A DNA stretch of 64,000 nt, from NCBI RefSeq assembly GCF_009497155.1, contig NZ_WINI01000008.1:186001-250000 (forward strand). The letters are read 5' to 3'. A program made the translations under genes and the position numbers. Below are positions 36,744 through 46,503 of the stretch, one piece after another. Position 1 is the first letter of the stretch. The number at the start of each line of letters is the position of its first letter. The DNA comes from Glaciimonas soli. GTDB lineage: Bacteria > Pseudomonadota > Gammaproteobacteria > Burkholderiales > Burkholderiaceae_D. The notes beneath the pieces were generated by a model. The model searched no databases and was not told where the DNA came from. It saw only the letters and a list, made by a program, of their open reading frames with translations.

Positions 36744-37175
36744 TTAATTGCTTGTAAACCTAAGCTCATCTCGCAACTGATCCAACCACGCTATAAGCGG
36801 AATCGTCGCTTCCAGCAACGGCTCCACACGCACACTGCCCTGCCACGCGAAAGCCTGCCCTTCTAAACTTTGCGGCTCACCGTGCCATTCACGACTGATG
36901 AAAAAATGCAGGCGCACATTCGCGTGAGGATATTGGTGCTGGACGCCGCACCATGGTTCTGCTGAGAGAATTTCTATCCCTAGCTCTTCCACAAATTCGC
37001 GCTTGAGCGCATCGAAAATGGATTCACCCAGCTCGACTTTTCCTCCCGGGAACTCCCAATAGCCAGCATACGGTTTGCCTGTTGGCCGCTGGCCCAGCAA
37101 GACATCGCCATTAGGCTGCATCAAAATACCAACGGCGACATCAATGGCAGCATGATTCGGTGAGGCTTGAGTCAT
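36744..37175 (-). CDS. mutT: Nudix hydrolase, MutT-like 8-oxo-dGTP diphosphatase
   Basis: The 143-residue protein has a complete Nudix box, GGKVELGESIFDALKREFVEELGI (about 45-68), preceded by KPYAGYWEFP, as in MutT, which removes 8-oxo-dGTP from the nucleotide pool. IDVAVGILMQPNGDVLLGQRP at the start is also MutT-like. It overlaps the stop of the DUF815 ATPase gene by one base (TAATG), so the two are translationally coupled. The exact substrate is by family analogy. Confidence 0.88.
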   Translation of the reverse strand: MTQASPNHAAIDVAVGILMQPNGDVLLGQRPTGKPYAGYWEFPGGKVELGESIFDALKREFVEELGIEILSAEPWCGVQHQYPHANVRLHFFISREWHGEPQSLEGQAFAWQGSVRVEPLLEATIPLIAWLDQLRDELRFTSN

Positions 37176-38056
37176 TATTTTGCCATCCGGCCGGCGTGAT
37201 CTTTAGCAAACTGCCAGGCAACCCGACCAGAACGCGAACCGCGCTGCAAAGCCCAACGCAAAGCATCGCCTTGTGCTGCGGTTATTTGTTCGGCGTCACA
37301 TCCAAAATGGGTTAACCAGTGACCGACGATATCCAGATAATCGTCTTGCTTGAATGGATAGAACGATACCCATAAACCAAAGCGCTCAGACAGGGAGATT
37401 TTTTCTTCCACTGTTTCCCCCGGATGCAGATCGCCATCTTCAGAGGTTCTGTACGAAGTGTTATCGGATACTTTTTCCGGCAGCAAATGACGACGATTCG
37501 AGGTGGCATAAATCAGCACATTATCGGATTGCGCAGCGATACTGCCATCAAGCGCCACTTTCAGCGCCTTATAGCCGCCCTCACCCTCTTCAAACGATAA
37601 GTCATCGCAGAAGATGATGAAGCGCTCAGGACGACCAGCGACCAAATCAACAATATCAGGCAAATCGGCCAAATCATCTTTATCCACTTCAATCAAGCGC
37701 AAACCTTGTGCCGCGTATTGATTCAGACAAGCTTTAATTAAGGATGATTTCCCCGTGCCGCGCGCGCCCGTCAACAAAACATTGTTGGCCGGTTTTCCTG
37801 CGACAAATTGCTGCGTATTTTGGTTAATCTGGTTTTTCTGCGGCTCGATATTATGTAAGTCAGATAAGGCGATATCCGACATGTGACCAACGGCTTGCAG
37901 GTACCCATTTTGGTTACTGCCATGATGGCGCCGACGCCAGCGAAAAGCTGTCGCGGCTTGCCAGTCTGGCGCAGCATTCGCGTTCGGCAAAATCGATTCG
38001 AGGCGTGCCAGCATGGCTTCGGCACGGATGAGGAATTGGTCTAGTTGGGTCATCAT
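37175..38056 (-). CDS. DUF815 family AAA-type ATPase
   Basis: A 293-residue predicted ATPase. Walker A is TGARGTGKSSLIKA (about 95-108) and Walker B-like RFIIFCDDLSFEEGEGGYKALK follows (about 143-164). Sequence before the P-loop (WQAATAFRWRRRHHGSNQNGYLQAVGHM) and SERFGLWVSFYPFKQDDYLDIV near residue 223 are DUF815 marks. No function is established for the family. The gene is coupled to mutT by a one-base overlap and lies downstream of argJ (60-base gap), an arrangement usual in Burkholderiales. Confidence 0.87.
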   Translation of the reverse strand: MMTQLDQFLIRAEAMLARLESILPNANAAPDWQAATAFRWRRRHHGSNQNGYLQAVGHMSDIALSDLHNIEPQKNQINQNTQQFVAGKPANNVLLTGARGTGKSSLIKACLNQYAAQGLRLIEVDKDDLADLPDIVDLVAGRPERFIIFCDDLSFEEGEGGYKALKVALDGSIAAQSDNVLIYATSNRRHLLPEKVSDNTSYRTSEDGDLHPGETVEEKISLSERFGLWVSFYPFKQDDYLDIVGHWLTHFGCDAEQITAAQGDALRWALQRGSRSGRVAWQFAKDHAGRMAK

Positions 38057-38069
38057 AATTCTTTTTTAC

Positions 38070-38101
38070 GTCGTCATCCCCGCGAAAACGGCGATGACGA
38101 A
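38070..38101. repeat. Short degenerate family A repeat
   Basis: CGTCATCCCCGCGAAAACGGCGATGACG forms a small dyad (TCGTCATC ... GATGACGA) in the 60-base gap between argJ and the DUF815 gene. It resembles one half of the family A elements, and could equally act as a hairpin between the two genes. Confidence 0.5.
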
Positions 38102-38116
38102 TGGCTGCGCAAATTA

Positions 38117-39364
38117 TTACGAACGATAATCTGCATTAATCGTCACGTACTCATGCGACAAATCACAAGTCCAGATAGTTGCCGCGGCGTTGCCACGACC
38201 TAGCTTAACTCGCACTGTAATTTCACTTTGCTTCATCACGCGCTGACCGTCTGCTTCTTGATACGCAGGATTGCGACCGCCGCTTTTGGCGACTAACACA
38301 TCGTCAAGATACAAATCCAATTTGCTGACATCAAGATCATTGACGCCCGCATAACCAATTGCCGCCAAAATTCGACCCAGGTTAGGGTCAGAAGCAAAAA
38401 ATGCAGTTTTTACTAATGGCGAATGGCCAATCGAATAAGCGATCTTACGGCACTCTTCCACGTCTTTCCCATCTTCCACCGTGACGGTGATGAACTTGGT
38501 TGCACCTTCACCATCGCGAATAATCGCTTGCGCCAAATGCTGCGACAAAGCGGTGACGGCGGCAGCCAACTCAGCATATTCCGGTGTGTCTATGCTGTTC
38601 ACTTCCAACGTGCCGGCACCAGTGGCAATCAACATGAAGGAGTCATTGGTCGACGTATCACCATCGATCGTGATGCAATTAAATGATTTATCGGCTGTTT
38701 GTTTAACCATATGCTCTAGCACCGGCTGCGCAACTTTGGCATCAAAAGCAAGAAAGCCCAACATGGTCGCCATATTTGGCTTGATCATGCCAGCGCCTTT
38801 GCTGATACCGGAAAGCGTGACGGTTTTTCCGGCTATCGTCACTACACGCGATGCCGCTTTCGGCTGCGTATCAGTAGTCATGATGGCTTCCGCAGCATTA
38901 AACCAATTGTCGGCTTGCAGATTTTTTAGCGCTTGCGGCAATCCTGCAGTTATGCGATCAACCGGCAATGGTTCTAGAATCACGCCAGTCGAAAACGGCA
39001 AAATCTGTGCGGCGTCACAGCCCATCAACTCAGCCAATGCCTCACAAGTTGCATTCGCAGCAGCCAATCCCGCATCGCCAGTGCCCGCATTAGCATTGCC
39101 GGTATTAATCACCAGTGCGCGGATAGCACCTGCAGACTCATCGGAAATCCGTGCCGCCTCCAAGTGCGCTTTGCTAACTTGTACTGGAGCCGCACAAAAG
39201 CGGTTTAACGTAAATACACCTGCAACTGTCGCCGTCGATGCCAATTTCATCACGAGCAAATCCTTGCGATTTGCTTTACGCACACCAGCTTCTGCATGGC
39301 CAAGTTCGATGCCGGCGACCGGTTTTAAATCAGCGGCGACGGGGATAGGGGAATTGACGGCCAT
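38117..39364 (-). CDS. argJ: Bifunctional glutamate N-acetyltransferase / N-acetylglutamate synthase ArgJ
   Basis: ArgJ transfers the acetyl group of N-acetylornithine to glutamate, and often also makes N-acetylglutamate from acetyl-CoA, in arginine synthesis. The 415-residue precursor is self-cleaved before the catalytic Thr in the [16 protein letters not shown] segment (about 194-209); [10 protein letters not shown] (about 243-252) and the terminal NADYRS are further conserved parts. Length is normal (about 405-415). It is upstream of the DUF815-mutT pair on the same strand and follows a repeat-filled gap after secA. Confidence 0.95.
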   Translation of the reverse strand: MAVNSPIPVAADLKPVAGIELGHAEAGVRKANRKDLLVMKLASTATVAGVFTLNRFCAAPVQVSKAHLEAARISDESAGAIRALVINTGNANAGTGDAGLAAANATCEALAELMGCDAAQILPFSTGVILEPLPVDRITAGLPQALKNLQADNWFNAAEAIMTTDTQPKAASRVVTIAGKTVTLSGISKGAGMIKPNMATMLGFLAFDAKVAQPVLEHMVKQTADKSFNCITIDGDTSTNDSFMLIATGAGTLEVNSIDTPEYAELAAAVTALSQHLAQAIIRDGEGATKFITVTVEDGKDVEECRKIAYSIGHSPLVKTAFFASDPNLGRILAAIGYAGVNDLDVSKLDLYLDDVLVAKSGGRNPAYQEADGQRVMKQSEITVRVKLGRGNAAATIWTCDLSHEYVTINADYRS

Positions 39365-39411
39365 GAATTGTCCTTTACAGAGGTGTTGGAGTAACTGGTT
39401 TAAGTATGATC

Positions 39412-39537
39412 AAACAATCACCTTGAAATTACCATCGTCATTCCCGCGAACACGGGAATCCATGTTGCGCAATGTGGATCCTCGCGTTCGCGAGGATGAC
39501 GGCTATATTTTTCAAAACAATTATTTGGTATTACTTA
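39412..39537 (-). repeat. Short inverted-repeat element, family A, copy 3 (reversed)
   Basis: On the minus strand this matches the copy at 1899-2021 from TAAGTAATACCAAATAAT through TTTGAAAAATA, the two GC-rich half-sites and the TTTCAA tail. The inner inverted repeat is TTCCCGCGAACACGGGAATCC with GGATCCTCGCGTTCGCGAGGA. It lies in the argJ upstream region. Confidence 0.75.
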
Positions 39538-39729
39538 AGCGAATTTGCTATTTTAAAACGGATCGAAAAACAAGTCGTCAGTTCAGTCAAATTGGGGGGA
39601 AATAAATCGATGGATTTTTTCGTCTGACAAGACGAGAGGATGAGTCATAACTGGCTATGGCGACGACGAACAACGCAGTCAGGCGGAAAAAGTGCGATAT
39701 ATGCCCGTCAATTTGACTGAACTGACGAC

Positions 39730-39767
39730 TAAGGGCGACACAAAAAAATATTTCTGCGTCGCCCTTA
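39730..39767 (-). terminator. Hairpin after secA
   Basis: TAAGGGCGAC at 39730-39739 pairs perfectly with GTCGCCCTTA at 39758-39767 over an 18-base AT-rich loop, 40 bases beyond the secA stop. There is no good T run on the minus strand, so it may be a weak terminator or a stabilising element. Confidence 0.5.
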
Positions 39768-39806
39768 AATTTGCTACTGACTATCTGCTACCGCGTTGCG
39801 ATATTT

Positions 39807-42569
39807 TTATGCCAACTGACCGTGACACTGCTTGTACTTTTTACCGCTACCACAAGGACAAGGATCATTGCGACCAACTTTTGGCACTTCACTCTGCGCT
39901 GAAGTTTTATGATCATCAGGATGCGCAGTCGGTGCCAACAACTCTTCCGGAGCCGCATTTGGATCAAATTCCGCATGTTGATAATGTACATTTTCAACAT
40001 GCGATTGCGACATTTCCTGTTCGACAGCGGCGATTTCGTCACGATTTTCGACACGAACGGTCATGATTACGCGTACCACTTCATTCTTAATCAATTCGAG
40101 CATCTGACTAAATAATTCAAACGCTTCGCGCTTATATTCTTGTTTAGGATTTTTCTGTGCGTAACCGCGCAAATGAATACCCTGACGCAAATGATCCAGC
40201 GCTGCCAAATGTTCGCGCCAATGACTATCAACGCTCTGCAGCATGACATTTCGTTCGAAGCCAGCAAAAGAGGCTTTGCCAACCACTTCAGTTTTGGCGT
40301 GATATTCGCCATCTGCAGTTGCGATGATGCGCTCGAGCAAGTCTTCATCAGACAAGTTAGGCTCGTCTTCCAGCATCTTCACCAGCGGTATATCCAGCTG
40401 CACCTCATTGTTCAGCGCAACTTCCAATCCTGGCACATCCCATTGCTCATCAATCGATCCCTCTGGGACGTAAGTACGGAATGTATCTTCCAGCACGGCA
40501 TGGCGCAACGAATCTATCATTTCAGAAACATCGCCCGATTCCAGCAATTCATTTCGCTGCTGATAAATGACCTTACGCTGATCGTTGGCGACATCATCAT
40601 ATTCCAGCAATTGCTTACGAATATCAAAGTTACGCGCTTCGACTTTGCGTTGGGCTGACTCAATCGAACGAGACACGATGCCCGCCTCGATCGGTTCGCC
40701 TTCCGGCATTTTCAATCTATCCATGATGGCGCGTACGCGATCGCCAGCAAAAATGCGCAGCAAGGCATCATCTAACGACAGGTAAAAACGCGATGATCCA
40801 GGATCACCTTGACGTGCAGCGCGACCACGCAATTGATTATCGACGCGACGCGATTCGTGGCGTTCTGTACCAATAATATGCAAACCACCAGCACCGGTAA
40901 CGTGGTTATGCAGCGATTCCCACTCGTCCACCAGTTTTTGCGATTGCGCTTGCTTTTCCGCGTCGCTCAATTTTTCATCGGCCTCGATGAACTGAATTTG
41001 CTTTTCAACGTTTCCGCCCAACACGATATCGGTACCGCGACCAGCCATGTTGGTGGCAATGGTGATAGCTTTCGGACGGCCTGCTTGCGCAATAATTTCC
41101 GCTTCACGCGCATGTTGCTTGGCGTTCAGCACATTGTGCGGCAACTTGGCAGCGCCCAGAATGCCAGACAATAATTCCGAGTTTTCAATCGAAGTCGTAC
41201 CAACCAGCACCGGTTGCCCGCGCTCGTAGCAATCCTGAATATCTTTCAGCATTGCGTTGTACTTTTCCATATTGGTTTTATAAACCTGATCCTGTCGGTC
41301 GATCCGCTGATTTGGGCGATTTTGTGGAATCACTACGGTTTCCAGATTGTAGATTTCCTGGAATTCGTACGCTTCAGTATCGGCGGTTCCCGTCATACCA
41401 GCCAGCTTGCCGTACATACGGAAATAGTTCTGGAATGTGATCGAAGCCAGTGTCTGGTTTTCGTTTTGGATTTTGACTTTTTCTTTGGCTTCGACAGCTT
41501 GATGCAAGCCATCAGACCAACGTCGCCCTTGCATCATACGGCCAGTAAATTCGTCAACGATGACAATTTCATTGTCCAGCACGACATAATGCTGATCTTT
41601 GTGATACAGCGTATGTGCACGTAAGGCAGCGTACAAATGATGAATCAAACTGATATTGGCGGCGTCATATAACGATGCACCTGGTGCTAACAAGCCCATG
41701 TGCGTCAAAATTTCCTCCGCTTTTTCGTGACCGGCTTCCGTTAACAAGACCTGATGTGCTTTTTCATCTTTGGTGTAGTCGCCCGGTACTTCAACCAAAC
41801 CTTTACCGTCTGGCGTTTCTTCACCGATTTGCAATGTCAGTAACGGTGGTACTTCATTGATCTTGTGATAAAGATCAGTATGATTTTCTGCCTGGCCCGA
41901 AATGATCAACGGCGTACGCGCTTCATCGATCAGAATCGAGTCGACTTCATCGACGATAGCGAAGTTGAGCGCGCGTTGCACCCGATCTTTGCTCTCATAC
42001 ACCATGTTATCGCGCAGATAATCAAAACCAAATTCGTTGTTGGTACCGTAAGTAATATCAGCAGCGTAAGCGACTTGCTTGGCATCGTGTTCCACCGCCG
42101 AGATATTCACACCTGTGGAAAGTCCAAGCCAACTGTACAAACGTCCCATCCATTGCGCATCGCGCTGTGCCAGATAGTCGTTGACCGTGATGACGTGTAC
42201 GCCCTTACCAGATAAGGCGTTGAGGTAGGTCGGCAACGTTGCCATCAGCGTTTTACCTTCACCAGTGCCCATTTCAGCAATTTTGCCGTAATGCAGCACC
42301 ATACCGCCAATCAATTGCACGTCGAAATGGCGCATTTTAAGCACCCGTTTACCCGCTTCACGACAAACAGCAAACGCTTCCGGCAACAAATCGTCAAGTT
42401 TTTCACCTTTCTCGATGCGTTGCTTGAACTCCGGCGTTTTCGCCTGCAACTCCGCGTCCGACAATGCTTCCATTGCGGGTTCCATGGCGTTAATTTGGCG
42501 TACCGTTTTTTGGTATTGCTTGAGCAGGCGCTGATTGCGGCTACCGAAAATCTGGGTCAGTAATGACAT
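39807..42569 (-). CDS. secA: Preprotein translocase ATPase SecA
   Basis: SecA drives protein export through SecYEG. The 920-residue protein has the DEAD-type motor: [20 protein letters not shown] (Walker A, about 101-120), [20 protein letters not shown] (about 208-227), [13 protein letters not shown] and [15 protein letters not shown] (about 510-524), the preprotein-crosslinking and helical scaffold domains, and the C-terminal zinc motif [16 protein letters not shown] that binds SecB. Length is normal for betaproteobacteria. It starts at ATG 42569, and an M23 peptidase gene on the same strand lies 307 bases upstream. Confidence 0.98.
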   Translation of the reverse strand: MSLLTQIFGSRNQRLLKQYQKTVRQINAMEPAMEALSDAELQAKTPEFKQRIEKGEKLDDLLPEAFAVCREAGKRVLKMRHFDVQLIGGMVLHYGKIAEMGTGEGKTLMATLPTYLNALSGKGVHVITVNDYLAQRDAQWMGRLYSWLGLSTGVNISAVEHDAKQVAYAADITYGTNNEFGFDYLRDNMVYESKDRVQRALNFAIVDEVDSILIDEARTPLIISGQAENHTDLYHKINEVPPLLTLQIGEETPDGKGLVEVPGDYTKDEKAHQVLLTEAGHEKAEEILTHMGLLAPGASLYDAANISLIHHLYAALRAHTLYHKDQHYVVLDNEIVIVDEFTGRMMQGRRWSDGLHQAVEAKEKVKIQNENQTLASITFQNYFRMYGKLAGMTGTADTEAYEFQEIYNLETVVIPQNRPNQRIDRQDQVYKTNMEKYNAMLKDIQDCYERGQPVLVGTTSIENSELLSGILGAAKLPHNVLNAKQHAREAEIIAQAGRPKAITIATNMAGRGTDIVLGGNVEKQIQFIEADEKLSDAEKQAQSQKLVDEWESLHNHVTGAGGLHIIGTERHESRRVDNQLRGRAARQGDPGSSRFYLSLDDALLRIFAGDRVRAIMDRLKMPEGEPIEAGIVSRSIESAQRKVEARNFDIRKQLLEYDDVANDQRKVIYQQRNELLESGDVSEMIDSLRHAVLEDTFRTYVPEGSIDEQWDVPGLEVALNNEVQLDIPLVKMLEDEPNLSDEDLLERIIATADGEYHAKTEVVGKASFAGFERNVMLQSVDSHWREHLAALDHLRQGIHLRGYAQKNPKQEYKREAFELFSQMLELIKNEVVRVIMTVRVENRDEIAAVEQEMSQSHVENVHYQHAEFDPNAAPEELLAPTAHPDDHKTSAQSEVPKVGRNDPCPCGSGKKYKQCHGQLA

Positions 42570-42876
42570 GCTTGGATTCTAAAAAGAGTGCCGGAAGTTA
42601 TTGATTAACTAGAAATTATGTAGAAATTAGCTAGAAAAACAAAATCAACACGGACTGTGGCTAAAATAATCGGAGGATTTTATCATGCGACCAGCAGCAG
42701 ATTGGGCTTATGTATCGGGAAACAATGGTTGCACTAAAATTTATCTCTCTTTTGTTGCTTTAAAACCTACTATTAAAAACTGAAGCAAATTCGTCTGAAC
42801 AGGTACAACGACTAAAACATTACAAGGCTGAGGCAAACAGGCGCTAAACCTCCTGGGCGATTTTGCATCAGCGCGG
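42570..42876. promoter_or_regulatory. secA leader region
   Basis: A 307-base gap between the M23 peptidase and secA. An 11-base-spaced AT-rich direct repeat (TAGAAATTA at 42610, TAGAAATTA at 42621, TAGAAAAAC at 42632) lies 40-70 bases upstream of the secA ATG. I see no SecM-like leader peptide. No other gene is apparent. Confidence 0.4.
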
Positions 42877-43845
42877 TTACTTTGTCACCAACGCAGCCAA
42901 CTTCGCCTGATCCTGTCCCGCAGCCAGGAATTTTCGCGGGTCTTGTGCTATGCCTTTGATACGAACTTCAAAATGCAAATGCGGCCCGGTCGAGCGCCCC
43001 GTACTACCGGACTCGGATATCTCTTGCCCGCGCTTCACAATATCACCGACCTTGACCAACAACTTTGAATTATGCGCGTAACGCGTCATGATGTCGTTAC
43101 CATGATCGATATCGACCATGTTGCCGTAGTCGGGACGATACTCGGCAGCAATCACCACGCCAGCGGCGGCAGCCACAACGGGTGTACCCGTCAAGATGGG
43201 AAAGTCTAAACCTTCATGAAAGGCGCTGCGACCAGTAAATGGGTCAACCCGCCAGCCGAAACTGGATGAGTTGTAATTCGATGCCACCGGTTGATTGGTC
43301 GGCAATAATTTAGATTTAATCTTGTCGCTCATCAATGTGGTTTCCACCACATTCATATAATCGGCGCGATAACCAATGTCACGCGACAATGCAGCCAAAG
43401 CCTGCTGAAAGTCGGTCATGCTTAAATCATGTGGCTGGCGCTCTTTCAGATTGCTTGGTTCGGCGCCACCGCGTCCTGGCAACTCTTTAAAGTTAAATTC
43501 TTCCGGTTTAATACCAGCCAAACCTTGCACCCGTTCACCCAAGGCATCCAGGCGCATCAGTTGCGCCTGCATTTGGCCGAGTTTAATCGCCATGGCAGAT
43601 AAATTTTCTTTTAAGTATTTTTCTTTATTCGGCGCGCTATCAGGGCTATTGGCATTGAATCGATTCTGGATAAACGGAATCGGTACACTTGCTGCATATT
43701 GAAATGTTACAAAATACAATAAGCTACTGACCAACAACACAGCAAGAAGAAAAGCTGCGATTAACAGCAGCAGATGCCGCCGTCCTAGCGTAATGGATTT
43801 GGCGCGCGTAAAGCGCGGATGCAGTAAAATTACTTGCATTGCCAC
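42877..43845 (-). CDS. M23-family peptidoglycan endopeptidase, membrane-anchored
   Basis: The 322-residue protein has a short basic N-terminus, one membrane helix (about 24-48: HLLLLIAAFLLAVLLVSSLLYF), a coiled-coil-like region with a SAMAIKLGQMQAQLMRLDALGERV segment (about 83-106), and a C-terminal LytM/M23 zinc peptidase domain. Zinc ligands are in HEGLDFP (H and D, about 213-219) and HLHFEV (about 294-299), so the metal site is intact and the enzyme is probably active on cell-wall crosslinks. Translation starts at GTG 43845 or ATG 43839; I cannot decide. It is divergent from the DUF721 gene, an arrangement seen beside secA in Burkholderiales. Confidence 0.88.
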   Translation of the reverse strand: MAMQVILLHPRFTRAKSITLGRRHLLLLIAAFLLAVLLVSSLLYFVTFQYAASVPIPFIQNRFNANSPDSAPNKEKYLKENLSAMAIKLGQMQAQLMRLDALGERVQGLAGIKPEEFNFKELPGRGGAEPSNLKERQPHDLSMTDFQQALAALSRDIGYRADYMNVVETTLMSDKIKSKLLPTNQPVASNYNSSSFGWRVDPFTGRSAFHEGLDFPILTGTPVVAAAAGVVIAAEYRPDYGNMVDIDHGNDIMTRYAHNSKLLVKVGDIVKRGQEISESGSTGRSTGPHLHFEVRIKGIAQDPRKFLAAGQDQAKLAALVTK

Positions 43846-43894
43846 AGTCTTAAGTTATTGATTTGACGAGAAATTATGGCATCTGAGCTTATTG

Positions 43895-43963
43895 ATGAAT
43901 GCAATACCGAGCTACGGCTAGACGATTGAGTGCAGCCGAGGCAGTTCTGCGTTAGCCCTACTC
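43895..43963 (+). repeat. Degenerate family B repeat
   Basis: The segment GCAGCCGAGGCAGTTCTGCGTTAGCCCTA matches the right end of the complete family B element at 35648-35751 with several changes, and the part before it keeps only scattered identity. It occupies the divergent region between the M23 peptidase and DUF721 genes. Confidence 0.45.
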
Positions 43964-43995
43964 TATTGGCTGTTGCTTCTGTATGATATTGTTCC

Positions 43996-44532
43996 ATGAT
44001 CATGCGCAAACTCACATTTCCTTCTTCTTTTGTGCAAGCCAGCGGCCAGAAAGGCAGCTTCAAGCCATCAAATTTACCGCCGCGGGATGCAGCAACTTTT
44101 TTACGTGGTAGCGACAAAATTGGTGCAATGCTACCAGCGTTGACGCGCATGGCCGCGTTACAAAAACAATGTCTTGCCGGATTACCAAGCATGTTTGAAA
44201 CTTGCGAAGTCTTGAACTTCGAAGCAGGACAATTGGTACTGTCTGCTCCGAATGCGGCACTGGCCACCAAATTAAAACAGCAATTGCCTAAATTGCAAAA
44301 TTACTTACTTTTGGGCAACTGGCAGGTTAATGCAATCCGTATCAAAGTGCAAGTTGGTACAAGTTTGCATAATTTGACACCAAAGCCTCTGCCTCCCAAA
44401 CAAGCTCACCTGACGCCACAAGCGCTTTCAGCTTTCGCATCGTTGGCAAACTCCCTTGAGCCGACCGTGCACAACGATGCGTTAATAACAGCGCTCACCT
44501 CAATGGTCAAACGACATAGAAGCGCAACATAG
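43996..44532 (+). CDS. DUF721 / DciA-like protein
   Basis: A 178-residue protein of the DUF721 family. LPALTRMAALQKQCLAGLPSMF and the CEVLNFEAGQLVLSAPNAALATKLKQQLPKLQNYL core (about 72-108) form the KH-like DciA fold. DciA proteins load the DnaB helicase in bacteria that lack DnaC-type loaders; whether this member does so is inferred. The C-terminal third (PKPLPPKQAHLTPQALSAFASLA) is Pro/Ala-rich and probably flexible. Start may be ATG 43996 or 44002. It is the only plus-strand gene between yacG and the end of the window, and ends at a clear terminator (44613-44644). Confidence 0.78.
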   Translation: MIMRKLTFPSSFVQASGQKGSFKPSNLPPRDAATFLRGSDKIGAMLPALTRMAALQKQCLAGLPSMFETCEVLNFEAGQLVLSAPNAALATKLKQQLPKLQNYLLLGNWQVNAIRIKVQVGTSLHNLTPKPLPPKQAHLTPQALSAFASLANSLEPTVHNDALITALTSMVKRHRSAT

Positions 44533-44612
44533 AATGCATCGCCATACGGCCTAGTGGCAGACAACCCAAACTGATAGGAACTTATGGCAAGTCGCTCCAT
44601 CATTGGTTCCCC

Positions 44613-44644
44613 AAAAATCGGGATTTCAGACAAGCCCGATTTTT
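44613..44644 (+). terminator. Intrinsic terminator of the DUF721 gene
   Basis: AAAAATCGGG at 44613-44622 pairs perfectly with CCCGATTTTT at 44635-44644 over a 12-base loop, leaving a T run at the end. It lies 80 bases past the stop codon. Confidence 0.8.
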
Positions 44645-44654
44645 GATCAGGCAT

Positions 44655-44687
44655 AAAAAAAGACATGCATAATTTCACATGTCTTTT
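44655..44687 (-). terminator. Intrinsic terminator of lpxC
   Basis: AAAAGACATG at 44658-44667 pairs with CATGTCTTTT at 44678-44687 over a 10-base loop; the A run at 44655-44661 gives seven T's on the minus strand. It stands about 42 bases beyond the lpxC stop codon and closes the dcw-lpxC region. Confidence 0.88.
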
Positions 44688-44728
44688 CATTCTGAAGCAC
44701 TAAGTGAGTTCAAGCAAAATAGTTGAGA

Positions 44729-45664
44729 CTAGTTAAGCGCCCACTCCTGGCTAACCTGACGCTGATAAGCACCGGGAGCGGTAGCCAGGTCATCAAAGCT
44801 TACAACTTCATACGCATCCGGTTGCGCCAGCAATGCCAGCAACAACTGGTTATTCATCGCATGCCCGGATTTATGTGCGGTATAACTGGCCAATAAAGGG
44901 TGGCCAATCAAGTATAAATCGCCAATGGCATCCAGAATTTTATGGCGAACAAATTCATTTTCGTAACGGAGTCCATCGCTGTTTAAAATCCGATACTCAT
45001 CCATCACAATCGCATTTTCCAACGACCCGCCGCGCGCCAATCCCATTCCACGCAAAGTTTCAACTTCTTGCATAAAACCGAAAGTGCGTGCTCGCGCAAT
45101 TTCTTTCACATATGAATCAATACTGAAATCGACTTCTGCCGTTTGACCAGTACCATCCACAGCAGGATGATTGAACTCAATAAAAAATTTAAGTTTAAAA
45201 CCGTTGCATGGCTCCAGACGCGCCCACTTCTCTTTGCTGCCCTGTCCTTCACGCACCTCAACTGTTTTTTTGACGCGGATAAACTTCTTGGCGGCATTTT
45301 GCTCTTCCAGACCGGCTTGCTGCAACAAAAAGACAAACGAGGAAGCCGAACCGTCCATAATTGGAATTTCTTCGGCTGTGACATCAATAAAGAGGTTGTC
45401 AATACCCAAGCCGGCACAAGCCGACAACAAATGCTCCACCGTCGATACTCTATAGCCATCCTTGGCTAAAACTGAGGCCATGCGTGTATCGCCCACACCC
45501 GTCGCGATCGCAGGAAAATCAATCACAGGGTCGAGATCAATTCGGCGAAAAACGATGCCGGTATCGACCGCTGCCGGGCGTAACGTCAGCTCGATTTTGG
45601 TCCCGGAGTGAATTCCGATGCCTACCGTTTTGACAATTTTTTTAATGGTGCGTTGTTTTAACAT
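44729..45664 (-). CDS. lpxC: UDP-3-O-acyl-N-acetylglucosamine deacetylase LpxC
   Basis: LpxC is the zinc enzyme that commits UDP-GlcNAc derivatives to lipid A. The 311-residue product starts [21 protein letters not shown], has [18 protein letters not shown] (about 72-89, with a zinc-ligand His), and [32 protein letters not shown] near residue 239, containing the other zinc and catalytic residues. The ATG at 45664 gives the family N-terminus; an extension to 45733 is out of character. It is the last gene of the division region and is separated from the peroxiredoxin by a strong terminator, so it probably has its own promoter in the roughly 70 bases upstream. Confidence 0.97.
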   Translation of the reverse strand: MLKQRTIKKIVKTVGIGIHSGTKIELTLRPAAVDTGIVFRRIDLDPVIDFPAIATGVGDTRMASVLAKDGYRVSTVEHLLSACAGLGIDNLFIDVTAEEIPIMDGSASSFVFLLQQAGLEEQNAAKKFIRVKKTVEVREGQGSKEKWARLEPCNGFKLKFFIEFNHPAVDGTGQTAEVDFSIDSYVKEIARARTFGFMQEVETLRGMGLARGGSLENAIVMDEYRILNSDGLRYENEFVRHKILDAIGDLYLIGHPLLASYTAHKSGHAMNNQLLLALLAQPDAYEVVSFDDLATAPGAYQRQVSQEWALN

Positions 45665-45731
45665 CTGGACATTATAAATGTTACTGGGGAAATCTTCTGT
45701 AACTATGTGTAGCGCGATGTAGGTCGGAAAC

Positions 45732-45758
45732 AAAAACGACGCACGCAGCGTCGTTTTT
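45732..45758 (-). terminator. Intrinsic terminator of the peroxiredoxin gene
   Basis: AAAAACGACGC at 45732-45742 pairs perfectly with GCGTCGTTTTT at 45748-45758 over a 5-base loop, giving U runs on both strands. It begins 24 bases after the peroxiredoxin stop and separates it from lpxC. Confidence 0.9.
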
Positions 45759-45781
45759 ATCAGAACCAGTTTTATTAAAAC

Positions 45782-46288
45782 TTATGCAAGTTGCGCCAGC
45801 AGAGTTTCTGCATTCGACACTTTAAACGAACCACCTTCTTCTACATTCAATTGTTTGACAACACCGTTGTCAATTAGCGCAGAAAAACGCTGTGAACGTG
45901 TGCCCATGCCAAACTTGCTGAAATCAGCATCCAGACCCAGCGCTTTAACAAAAGCAGCATTGCCATCAGCCAGAAAACGTACTACGCCAACGGCTTTTTG
46001 ATCGCGCGCCCAAGCGCCCATCACGAATGCATCATTGACTGATACACACCAGATTTCATCAACGCCTTTAGCTTTGAACTCTGCGGCATGTTGAACATAA
46101 CCAGGTACATGTTGCGCTGAACAGGTCGGCGTAAACGCACCCGGCAAAGCGAACAAAGCAATCTTCTTACCTTTGACTAAATCGCTCACATTAAAAGTAT
46201 TAGGGCCGAGTGAGCAACCTTCTGTTTCTGTTTCGATGAATTCAGCCAATTGACCGTCTGGTAGCGTATCGCCGATTTTGATTGTCAT
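45782..46288 (-). CDS. Peroxiredoxin, Prx5 type
   Basis: A 168-residue thiol peroxidase. The peroxidatic cysteine is C56 in LPGAFTPTCSAQHVPGY; further cysteines are C25 and one in EIWCVSVND (about 78). The NDAFVMGAWARDQ and DADFSKFGMGTRSQRFSALI segments are those of the Prx5/AHP subgroup, which reduces hydrogen peroxide and alkyl peroxides with glutathione or thioredoxin help. The ATG at 46288 has a good AAAGGACA ribosome site. It lies between ftsZ and lpxC, as often seen in Burkholderiales, with a terminator on each side, so it is likely an independent gene. Confidence 0.92.
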   Translation of the reverse strand: MTIKIGDTLPDGQLAEFIETETEGCSLGPNTFNVSDLVKGKKIALFALPGAFTPTCSAQHVPGYVQHAAEFKAKGVDEIWCVSVNDAFVMGAWARDQKAVGVVRFLADGNAAFVKALGLDADFSKFGMGTRSQRFSALIDNGVVKQLNVEEGGSFKVSNAETLLAQLA

Positions 46289-46381
46289 GATGATTGTCCT
46301 TTTATTTCTGAATAATGTTTGGTCGCAAGCGCAGCCCCACAACCACTTTGGCTAGGCGTGATGACGCACTTACAAAAGAAA

Positions 46382-46412
46382 ACGCCGCACCAACAACCAG
46401 TTGGCGCGGCGT
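46382..46412 (-). terminator. Intrinsic terminator downstream of ftsZ
   Basis: ACGCCGC-A-CCAAC at 46382-46394 pairs with GTTGG-C-GCGGCGT at 46400-46412 (12 pairs, one mismatch, 5-base loop). On the minus strand it is followed by TTTTCTTTTG. It is the probable end of the ftsZ transcript, about 175 bases past the stop codon. Confidence 0.8.
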
Positions 46413-46503
46413 GGAAACCGAAGTATGCCTTGTTCTACAAATCCTTGCAGAAGCAAGAGCGCATTCGGTTAGTCACTTTAAAACCTCTTATTAAGCGTAG
46501 CGA

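Larger units (their letters stand above)
39365..39806. other. Gap between secA and argJ
   Basis: A 442-base stretch without a credible gene. It contains a complete family A repeat (39412-39537) near the argJ start, a low-complexity central part, and a stable hairpin behind secA (39730-39767). Short frames running through it into secA antisense have no family-like sequence. Confidence 0.6.

Noticed and set aside
38481-39605. A 374-codon open frame on the plus strand, antisense to argJ
   Set aside because: It mirrors argJ codons, has Ala/Ser/Pro-biased composition with no family-like motif, and argJ is unmistakable on the other strand.
39692-40066. Plus-strand open frame of 124 codons overlapping the secA 3' end
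   Set aside because: It is antisense to the conserved SecA zinc motif and starts within the gap without a ribosome site.
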